Shown in pieces: positions 1-5,853 of a DNA stretch of 6,399 bases. The stretch comes from Bacteroidota bacterium (GTDB taxonomy: Bacteria; Bacteroidota; Bacteroidia; Chitinophagales; Chitinophagaceae): positions 1 through 6,399 of the forward strand of contig JAEZRL010000289.1 in assembly GCA_023440945.1 (NCBI GenBank), in the 5' to 3' direction. The notes beneath the pieces were generated by a model. It was not told the DNA's origin. It saw only the letters and a list, made by a program, of their open reading frames with translations, and made no database searches. Positions within the stretch are counted from its first letter, which is position 1, and each line of letters starts with the position of its first letter. Both the position numbers and the translations under genes were made by a program.

Positions 1-101
1 TCTTTGGTATGATCAGCATTACTAAAATTGTTCCCGGCACTTCGGTGGATTATGAGTGCCGGATTGGAAATTCATATGCTCATGGGGATGTTTTCAAATA
101 A
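1..101 (+). CDS. C-terminal fragment of an unidentified protein
   Basis: An open frame (first full codon at base 3) enters from the left edge and ends at a TAA at 99-101, giving 32 residues that start FGMISITKIV and end AHGDVFK. The codon use reads like real coding sequence and it runs in the same direction as the genes that follow. I do not recognise the family from this tail: it has no membrane segment and no motif I can name. No hairpin followed by a T-run is seen in the 102 bases before the next gene, so it could be co-transcribed with the downstream cluster. It could also be an unrelated neighbour; the fragment is too short to decide. Confidence 0.6.
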   Translation, partial: FGMISITKIVPGTSVDYECRIGNSYAHGDVFK

Positions 102-203
102 CAGATATTGTTCAGAAAGTTTTTTAAGAAAAAGATTCTATTGTGAGTGGATTGGCGTTATGTCCCTATTCAAAACAATTAACTATAACCGTAATAAATA
201 ATA

Positions 204-845
204 ATGATAAAAAATAGCATATTAATCGTATTGGTATTGATGTTAGCGTCCTGTTCAAGTTCCCAAAAAGCAAGAGGTGACAAGGGCTGGATAAGTCTCT
301 TCAATGGTCAATCGCTTGACGGCTGGAAGGTCAGTGAAAATCCGCAGACCTTCTCCGTTGAGGATGGGAGTATCAAAGTGGCAGGGCCTCGGTCGCATTT
401 ATATTATGATGGCGCGGTATCTAACCATGTGTTTAAAAACTTCGAACTTAAAATGCAGGTGATGACCAAACCTGGTTCTAATTCAGGTGTATATTTTCAT
501 ACAGAATACCAGGCTAAAGGATTTCCAGACAAAGGATTTGAAGTACAGGTGAATAATTCTCATACAGACTGGAAAAGAACTGCAGGGTTATATGATATTG
601 TAGATACACGGGATGTGAATGTTGGAGATAACGAATGGTTTACATTGTATATTAATGTTCAGGGGAAACATGTTATTACTAAAATAAACGATAAAACCGT
701 TGTTGATTACACTGAACCAGAAGGTGCAGTTGCGCCAAAAAACCATCCGGGACGGTTAATTTCCAGTGGCACGTTTGCCTTGCAGGGACACGACCCAAAA
801 AGCATTGTTTTCTATAAAGATATAATGGTTAAGCCATTGCCTTGA
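204..845 (+). CDS. DUF1080 / 3-keto-disaccharide hydrolase family lipoprotein
   Basis: 213-residue protein. Residues 1-17 form a lipoprotein signal peptide: Lys3, a hydrophobic stretch, then the lipobox L-A-S-C with Cys17 as the lipidated residue. After a short linker, residues 28-213 are one DUF1080 (3-keto-disaccharide hydrolase) domain, a concanavalin-like beta-sandwich. Recognisable marks are GWISLFNGQSLDGW (28-41), NSGVYFH (93-99), GFEVQV (111-116, with Glu113 in the conserved E-x-Q position), TAGLYD (126-131) and LQGHD (193-197). Characterised relatives cleave 3-keto-glucosides left by a sugar 3-dehydrogenase. The dehydrogenase-type genes downstream fit that role, but the substrate is not shown here. 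Residues after Cys17 are SSSQK, without the acidic cluster that commonly directs Bacteroidota lipoproteins to the cell surface, so a periplasm-facing location is more likely. The ATG at 204 is chosen because it gives the complete signal peptide. Confidence 0.9.
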   Translation: MIKNSILIVLVLMLASCSSSQKARGDKGWISLFNGQSLDGWKVSENPQTFSVEDGSIKVAGPRSHLYYDGAVSNHVFKNFELKMQVMTKPGSNSGVYFHTEYQAKGFPDKGFEVQVNNSHTDWKRTAGLYDIVDTRDVNVGDNEWFTLYINVQGKHVITKINDKTVVDYTEPEGAVAPKNHPGRLISSGTFALQGHDPKSIVFYKDIMVKPLP

Positions 846-868
846 TGAAGTTATTGTATTAAAAATTG

Positions 869-1573
869 ATGTATAAAAAGATGAAACCGATAGTTCAAAT
901 TTCTCTTGACTTAACCAATATTCATGAAGCACTGGAAACGGCAGCAATAGCTATGAAGGCTGGTGTAGATTGGTTAGAAGCGGGAACGCCACTTATTTTA
1001 GCCGAAGGCTTACATGGAGTAAGGAAATTGCGGGAAGCTTTTCCGGGTGTTCCCATTGTGGCCGATCTTAAAACAATGGATGGAGGGTATCTCGAAGCAG
1101 AAATGATGGCAAAAGCCGGAGCTACCCATGTGGTGGTAATGGCAAGGGCACACGAAGAAACCATTAAATGTGTAGTAAATGCAGGCCGTGATTTTGGTGT
1201 AAAAGTAATGGGTGATAATCTTGGTTGTGATGATATGGTTGAAGCCGCTAAATGGCTCGAAGACCTTGGTTGCGATTATGTGATTCATCATATTGGTTAT
1301 GATGAACGACGCGGAATTGCAGCAAAAGGTAACCGAATGCCGAGTCCGCTTGACCAGTTGCGGGAAGTAGTACAAGCTGTGAACATTCCGGTACAAGCAG
1401 TTGGAGGTCTTACCTTGGAACAAGCTATTCAATGTCCGCAATACGGAGCGCCATTAGTAGTGCTTGGTGCGCCGCTTACCATTGACAGTTATAGTTTTAA
1501 AACTGCTGACGGAGATCTGGAAGGCTCATTACGATTGATCTGCGAAAAAATTCATTCTTACGAAAGCAATTAA
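869..1573 (+). CDS. 3-hexulose-6-phosphate synthase-like enzyme (OMPDC superfamily, HPS/KGPDC group)
   Basis: 234-residue TIM-barrel protein with no signal peptide, so probably cytosolic. The superfamily signature D-x-K-x-x-D is present as D66-L-K68-T-M-D71, followed by GG. Also visible are EAGTPLI (from Glu37), HHIGYDE (140-146, His141 in the usual active-site position), a GG pair at 179-180 and GAPLT (200-204), the last two in phosphate-binding positions. The EAGTP, HxGYD and GAPLT segments resemble 3-hexulose-6-phosphate synthase more than 3-keto-L-gulonate-6-phosphate decarboxylase, which usually has HRSRD in the middle block. HPS joins formaldehyde and ribulose 5-phosphate into a 3-keto hexose phosphate, reversibly. 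The actual reaction here is unknown, and no hexulose-phosphate isomerase (hxlB) follows. It is somewhat longer than typical HPS (about 210 residues), with extra residues after HHIGYDERR. Starts at 869 and 881 are both possible; 881 matches the usual family N-terminus. Confidence 0.82.
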   Translation: MYKKMKPIVQISLDLTNIHEALETAAIAMKAGVDWLEAGTPLILAEGLHGVRKLREAFPGVPIVADLKTMDGGYLEAEMMAKAGATHVVVMARAHEETIKCVVNAGRDFGVKVMGDNLGCDDMVEAAKWLEDLGCDYVIHHIGYDERRGIAAKGNRMPSPLDQLREVVQAVNIPVQAVGGLTLEQAIQCPQYGAPLVVLGAPLTIDSYSFKTADGDLEGSLRLICEKIHSYESN

Positions 1574-1583
1574 AGCTTTTGAT

Positions 1584-1626
1584 GAATTACTTATCAGTAA
1601 TTCTAAAGAAGGCAGAATTGTAATTC
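1584..1626. repeat. small cluster of inverted GAATTAC/GTAATTC repeats
   Basis: In the 111-base gap before the GMC gene, GAATTAC (1584-1590) and GTAATTC (1597-1603) form a perfect 7-base inverted repeat around a 6-base spacer. A second GTAATTC lies at 1620-1626, where it also forms the imperfect palindrome GAATT-GT-AATTC (1615-1626). There is no T-run after either arm and little GC, so it does not look like a terminator. It could be an operator or a weak mRNA hairpin, or chance in AT-rich DNA. Confidence 0.3.
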
Positions 1627-1684
1627 GTAAAATAGCATTGAATATTAAACACTATTCTTAAGTTAAAAACTCACTCCCTAAACT

Positions 1685-3421
1685 ATGGGCAAATTACAGG
1701 TAAAAAAATCACCGACTGTTCATGATGTAGTCATTATCGGTTCTGGTGCCGGTGGGGGAATGGCAGGTCATTTTTTGGCAATGTCAGGCATAAAAGTATT
1801 AATGCTGGAAGCAGGGCCGTTCTTCGATCCGGCAAAAGACTCGCATCAATTTAAATGGCCGTGGGAATCACCTCGGAGAGGTGCTTCTTCTGTACGTCCT
1901 TTCGGCGATTTTGACGCAGCTTATGGCGGCTGGCAGTTAGAAGGTGAACCTTATACAAAAAATGGTGATACAGAATTTGAATGGTTCCGTTCCCGAATGC
2001 TTGGTGGCAAAACTAATCACTGGGGAAGAATTTCACTGCGGATGGGGCCAAAAGATTTTCAATGCACAGATGGTATAACAGACAATTGGCCCATTACCTA
2101 TGACGACCTCAAGCCTTATTATGATAAAGTAGACCGCTTAATTGGTATCTACGGCAGTGTTGAAGGTTTGGAAGATGAACCGGATGGCATTTTTATGCCA
2201 CCGCCCAAGCCACGCCTAACAGAATTATTTATTAAACAATCAGCCGCAAAAGTCGGTGTGAAAGTGATCCCCGGCAGAGGTTCTGTACTTACAGAAGCTT
2301 TGCCCGGAAATAAAGACCGTTCACCTTGTTTCTATTGCGGACAATGTGGAAGAAGTTGTAAGATATATGGCGATTTTTCAGCCTCGTCCTGTCTCGTTAT
2401 ACCAGCTATGAAAACCGGCAATCTTACCGTTGTTACAAATGCTATGGTACGAGAAATACTTACAGATAAGAATGGTTTGGCAACAGGCGTTTCTTACGTT
2501 GACAGGAATGATTTGCAGGAATACCAGGTTAATGCAAAGACAGTAGTACTTGGTGCAAGCGCATGTGAATCGGCCCGAATATTACTGAATTCTAAATCAA
2601 ACGCTCATCCAAATGGATTGGCAAATAATAGCGGAGTGGTGGGCAAATACCTGCATGATTCTACCGGAGCCAGTTTATCCGGCTTCCTTCCACAATTAAT
2701 GGATCGTAAACGCTACAATGAGGATGGCGCCGGAAGTGTACACATCTATTCTCCGTGGTGGCTGGATAATAAAAAACTCGATTTTCCCCGTGGCTATCAT
2801 ATTGAATATGGTGGGGGCATGCGCATGCCTTCCTATGGATTTGGAGGAGGAATACAAAGAATGAATGGCACCGTTCCCCACAGGGATGGCAATAAGAAAA
2901 AAGCAGGTGGTTTTGGCGCTTCTTTAAAAGATGATTATCGCCGTTTTTATGGCACACAGGTAGGCATGGCCGGCAGAGGTACTGCCATTGCAAGGAAAGA
3001 TAATTACTGCGAGATAGATCCTTCAGTAGTTGATAAATATGGTATTCCTGTATTACGTTTTAATTATACCTGGAGTGATGCCGAAATAAAACAGGCGAAA
3101 CACATGCAGGAAACCTTCCAGGAGTTACTTCACCAAATGGGTGCTATCGTTACTTCAAAACCACATGGACCTGAAGACAGTTATGGATTAGAAGCTCCCG
3201 GAAGAATTATTCATGAAGTGGGTACTATTCGTATGGGCAATGATCCTAAAAAATCAGCCTTGAATAAATGGTGCCAGGCCCATGAATGCAAGAATTTGTT
3301 TGTGGTAGATGGAGCTCCCTTCGTGCAGCAGGGTGATAAAAATGCTACCTGGACCATCCTTGCTTTATCATGGCGTACCGCTGAATATATTCTTGAACAA
3401 AGACAGAAATTGAACATTTAA
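1685..3421 (+). CDS. GMC-family FAD-dependent sugar dehydrogenase, large (flavoprotein) subunit
   Basis: 578-residue glucose-methanol-choline oxidoreductase, of the group with gluconate 2-dehydrogenase, glucoside 3-dehydrogenase and bacterial FAD-glucose dehydrogenase large subunits. The FAD-binding Rossmann motif GSGAGG is at 19-24, with Glu42 ending the second strand; the flavin-contacting MLGGKTNHWG is at 105-114. Cysteines 215, 218, 221 and 225 (CxxCxxCxxxC), plus Cys236, sit where relatives hold an iron-sulfur cluster that carries electrons from FAD. The C-terminal domain has HEVGTIRMG with catalytic His510 and the partner Asn553 in GDKNATWT. It has no signal peptide of its own. The next gene, 24 bases downstream, encodes a twin-arginine small subunit, so export of the folded pair to the periplasm is likely. 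Oxidation of a sugar or glycoside at C3 is inferred from the neighbouring DUF1080 gene; other polyol or aldose substrates remain possible. Confidence 0.92.
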   Translation: MGKLQVKKSPTVHDVVIIGSGAGGGMAGHFLAMSGIKVLMLEAGPFFDPAKDSHQFKWPWESPRRGASSVRPFGDFDAAYGGWQLEGEPYTKNGDTEFEWFRSRMLGGKTNHWGRISLRMGPKDFQCTDGITDNWPITYDDLKPYYDKVDRLIGIYGSVEGLEDEPDGIFMPPPKPRLTELFIKQSAAKVGVKVIPGRGSVLTEALPGNKDRSPCFYCGQCGRSCKIYGDFSASSCLVIPAMKTGNLTVVTNAMVREILTDKNGLATGVSYVDRNDLQEYQVNAKTVVLGASACESARILLNSKSNAHPNGLANNSGVVGKYLHDSTGASLSGFLPQLMDRKRYNEDGAGSVHIYSPWWLDNKKLDFPRGYHIEYGGGMRMPSYGFGGGIQRMNGTVPHRDGNKKKAGGFGASLKDDYRRFYGTQVGMAGRGTAIARKDNYCEIDPSVVDKYGIPVLRFNYTWSDAEIKQAKHMQETFQELLHQMGAIVTSKPHGPEDSYGLEAPGRIIHEVGTIRMGNDPKKSALNKWCQAHECKNLFVVDGAPFVQQGDKNATWTILALSWRTAEYILEQRQKLNI

Positions 3422-3445
3422 AAACTATGGATAAATAAATATTTT

Positions 3446-4066
3446 ATGGACAGACGTGACTCGCTTAAAGCATTGGGTATAACGGCGGTTTCCGCAGGTA
3501 TTTTAGTGGAAGGTTGCAAATCTAAAAGCAACGAGTCTGCTGTAAATGCGCCGTCAGTTACTGAATCAGGCCGACAAGATTTTGAAATCGAGCGTAATAA
3601 AAAGCTGAAGAATGAAAAGTTTTTTTCCGATCATGAAATGGCTACTATTACCATATTAGGTGATATTATTATTCCAAAGGATGAAAGATCAGGTAGTGCT
3701 TCAGATGCGAAAGTGCCGGAATTTATCGAGTTTATTGTAAAAGATATTCCTACCCACCAGGTTCCAATGCGAGGAGGTTTGCGCTGGCTGGATATGCAAT
3801 GCTTCAAACGCTACAATACTTCATTTAAAGATGCTACTAAAGAGCAACAGGTTGAAATGGTTTCGGATATTGCCTATCCGGAGGAGGTAAAACCCGGAAT
3901 GGAGCCAGGTGTTGCTTTTTTTAACCGTATGCGTGACCTTACTGCAACAGGATTTTATACCAGTGAGATAGGTGTGAAAGATTTGGGATATGTTGGCAAC
4001 ACTCCAAATAAATGGGAAGGCGTTCCTAAAGATGTTTTGAAGCAGTATGGCCTGGAGCATGTTTAA
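3446..4066 (+). CDS. gluconate 2-dehydrogenase subunit 3 family protein (small subunit with Tat leader)
   Basis: 206-residue small subunit. The N-terminus MDRRDSLKALG carries a twin-arginine motif (Arg3-Arg4), then a hydrophobic stretch and a cysteine at 24 (LVEGC), a relaxed lipobox that may make it a Tat-exported lipoprotein. A low-complexity linker (about 25-58) leads into the subunit-3 domain (about 59-200). Visible marks are SDHEMATITILGDIIIPKDE (61-80), VPEFIEF (90-96) and a Gly/Trp-rich tail with GYVGNTPNKWEG. Members of this family pair with GMC flavoproteins, act as a folding or export partner and supply the Tat signal that the large subunit lacks. The position directly after the GMC gene supports this pairing. 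A third, cytochrome c, subunit known from gluconate 2-dehydrogenase and some glucoside 3-dehydrogenases is not in the window. Confidence 0.9.
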   Translation: MDRRDSLKALGITAVSAGILVEGCKSKSNESAVNAPSVTESGRQDFEIERNKKLKNEKFFSDHEMATITILGDIIIPKDERSGSASDAKVPEFIEFIVKDIPTHQVPMRGGLRWLDMQCFKRYNTSFKDATKEQQVEMVSDIAYPEEVKPGMEPGVAFFNRMRDLTATGFYTSEIGVKDLGYVGNTPNKWEGVPKDVLKQYGLEHV

Positions 4067-4182
4067 AATAATTGGAAATTATCAAAAGCCATAATATATA
4101 ACTATATTGCTTAATTTCAAACAATAGGGACATGATATAATGTATTGAAGAGGTAAAATAAACCATTGTTATAACCATAAAA

Positions 4183-5652
4183 ATGAAAGCTATGCCAGAA
4201 AAAAAATTGAATTCATCTGAGGTGAATTCACGCCGGTCATTTATTAAAAATGCTTCCCTCGGTGCAGCAGGGTTCATGATCGTTCCCCGAAATGTACTAG
4301 GTCGGGGATATGTTGCACCCAGCGACCGCCTTATTATTGCCAGTGTTGGTGCCGGCGGTAAAGGGAGATCAGATATTGATCATTTTTATAAATCCGGCAA
4401 GGCTGATATTGCTTATTTATGTGATGTAGATGATCGCAGAGCAGCCGAAACAGTAAAAGCTTTTCCAAAAGCAAAATATTATAAAGATTTCCGTGAACTG
4501 TTTGATAAAGAATCGAAGAATTTTGATGCAGTGTCGGTATCTACACCTGATCACATGCATGCTGTTATTGCTATGGCTGCAATGCAATTAGGCAAGCATG
4601 TATATGTGCAAAAACCGCTCACACATGATATATACGAAGCCCGGAAATTAGCAGAAGCCGCTGAACGTTATAAAGTAGTCACACAAATGGGAAACCAGGG
4701 GGCATCCGGCGATGGTGTAAGGCAATTGCGTGAATGGTATGATGCGGGCATTATCGGGGATGTTGATAAGGTTTACATCTTTACAAATCGTCCTATATGG
4801 CCACAAGGTATTCCGTGGCCAAACGATAAACCACCTGTACCACAAGGGCTCGATTGGGATTTGTGGCTAGGTACAGCGCCACAGGTAGATTACGTAGATA
4901 AATTAATCCCCGCAAGCTGGCGTGGTTGGTGGGATTACGGCACCGGTGCACTTGGTGATTTAGGCTGCCATTTAATGGAAGCACCATTTAGTGTGCTGGG
5001 GATTAAATATGCATCAGACTGCCAGGCTTCTGTTACCAGTGTATTTACAGATTGGGGTAAAAGAGGTTATTTCCCTAAAAGCTTTCCTCCATCCAGTCAT
5101 GCAACCTTAACCTTCCCTAAAGGCACCAAAACAAAAGGACCGGTAACTATCCATTGGATGGATGGTGGCATAAAACCTGAACGCCCTGAAGAATTAGGTC
5201 CGGATGAAGTTTTTGGCGATGGCAACAGTGGAATTTTATTTGTTGGAACAAAAGGTAAAATGATGGCAAGTGAATATGCTGCTGATCCACGTTTATTGCC
5301 ACTTTCCCGTAATAAAGAAGTTAAAGTAAAACAAACTTATGCAAGAGTTCCGGGAGGTGCAGATGGGCATTATGCACAATGGGTGGAAGGAGCTATAGCG
5401 GGTTATGGTAATAAAGAATTAAGTTCTCCATTCAATTTAGCTGGCCCGTTAACTGAAGCTATTCTCATGGCAAACCTTGCCATACGCGCAGCAGATACGC
5501 CCAAACCAAGAGCAAACGGAAGAGGAATGGATTATCCCGGAAGCAATATGAAACTTTTGTGGGATCATCAGAATATGCGGGTGACCAATTTGGATGAAGT
5601 GAATCAATTTGTAAAACGCGAATATCGCCAGGGCTGGAGTTTGGGCGTTTAG
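4183..5652 (+). CDS. Tat-exported Gfo/Idh/MocA family oxidoreductase
   Basis: 489-residue NAD(P)-dependent oxidoreductase. The leader contains SRRSFIK (16-22), an almost ideal twin-arginine motif, and a short hydrophobic stretch to about residue 35, so it should be exported folded with its cofactor bound. The Rossmann fold starts at about 49 with GAGGKG (56-61) and CDVD (80-83, Asp81 probably binding the adenosine ribose). The family EKP motif reads QKP here (143-145, Lys144 kept). The C-terminal domain has GDLGCH (258-263), with Asp259 and His263 in the usual catalytic positions. Relatives oxidise or reduce sugars, inositols or glycosides, or use a transient 3-keto step for glycoside cleavage. 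Similar proteins accompany DUF1080 genes in Bacteroidota 3-keto-glycoside loci. It lies 116 bases after the subunit-3 gene and is the last gene before a strong terminator. An ATG at 4192 is an alternative start. Confidence 0.9.
   Translation: MKAMPEKKLNSSEVNSRRSFIKNASLGAAGFMIVPRNVLGRGYVAPSDRLIIASVGAGGKGRSDIDHFYKSGKADIAYLCDVDDRRAAETVKAFPKAKYYKDFRELFDKESKNFDAVSVSTPDHMHAVIAMAAMQLGKHVYVQKPLTHDIYEARKLAEAAERYKVVTQMGNQGASGDGVRQLREWYDAGIIGDVDKVYIFTNRPIWPQGIPWPNDKPPVPQGLDWDLWLGTAPQVDYVDKLIPASWRGWWDYGTGALGDLGCHLMEAPFSVLGIKYASDCQASVTSVFTDWGKRGYFPKSFPPSSHATLTFPKGTKTKGPVTIHWMDGGIKPERPEELGPDEVFGDGNSGILFVGTKGKMMASEYAADPRLLPLSRNKEVKVKQTYARVPGGADGHYAQWVEGAIAGYGNKELSSPFNLAGPLTEAILMANLAIRAADTPKPRANGRGMDYPGSNMKLLWDHQNMRVTNLDEVNQFVKREYRQGWSLGV
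4208..4230 (+). promoter_or_regulatory. possible mRNA hairpin just inside the Gfo/Idh/MocA gene
   Basis: GAATTCATC (4209-4217) and GGTGAATTC (4221-4229) pair around a TGA loop; with T4208-A4230 this makes ten pairs, one of them a T-G wobble. It lies about 25-47 bases after the start codon, within the codons just before the twin-arginine motif. A hairpin this close to the start could affect translation or mRNA stability. It is entirely coding (LNSSEVNS) and may be coincidental. Confidence 0.3.
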
Positions 5653-5705
5653 AAAAAGCCGGCGATAAACCATTTCATTAATTGTCATAATAATTGTCTT
5701 CAATT

Positions 5706-5745
5706 AAAGAAGCTGTTTCAAAAAAATATGAAGCAGCTTCTTTTT
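5706..5745 (+). terminator. strong intrinsic terminator after the sugar-oxidation operon
   Basis: The arms at 5706-5719 and 5730-5743 pair over 14 bases with a single T-G wobble (5716 with 5733), around a 10-base A-rich loop. A run of five T (5741-5745), then ATT, follows. It begins 53 bases after the stop codon of the Gfo/Idh/MocA gene, so it probably ends the transcript of the upstream cluster. The next gene would then need its own promoter in 5746-5853. Confidence 0.9.
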
Positions 5746-5853
5746 ATTAATACAAGCACAAAATTTTTTCGTTCAATTAATTTTAAAAGCTTCTGTTTTA
5801 TATACTTCTGGCATTGTATTTATTGATTGTTTTATAACATAAAACAAAAACCC

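Noticed and set aside
112..150. T-run and A-run (TTTTTT, AAGAAAAAG) after the partial first gene, considered as a terminator
   Set aside because: The possible stem contains only A-T pairs and no T-run follows it, so termination here is not supported.
866..868. TTG at 866 as start of the HPS-like gene
   Set aside because: An ATG follows directly at 869 and another at 881 matches the usual family start, so the TTG is unnecessary.
1010..1441. Long minus-strand open frame opposite the HPS-like gene
   Set aside because: It is fully antisense to a gene with clear family motifs, and its translation is rich in His, Tyr, Phe and Cys with no recognisable domain; a shadow of the real gene.
1869..1883. 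CACCTC-GGA-GAGGTG hairpin inside the GMC gene
   Set aside because: A short stem in mid-coding sequence with no T-run or positional context.
2816..2829. Perfect 14-base palindrome GGCATGCGCATGCC inside the GMC gene
   Set aside because: It lies in coding sequence for GMRMP, and about one such palindrome is not surprising in a window of this length.
2661..2993. Minus-strand open frame opposite the GMC gene
   Set aside because: Antisense to a well-supported coding region; its His/Cys-rich composition is typical of a shadow frame.
4093..4108. AATATA-TAAC-TATATT inverted repeat in the gap before the Gfo/Idh/MocA gene
   Set aside because: The stem is only six A-T pairs, with no T-run; likely chance in AT-rich sequence.
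5781..5810. Possible Bacteroidota-type promoter before the membrane protein gene: TTTT at 5781-5784 and TACTTCTG at 5803-5810
   Set aside because: Each box differs from the TTTG / TAnnTTTG pattern by one base and the 18-base spacer is slightly short. A promoter is expected in this region but the match is too weak to call.
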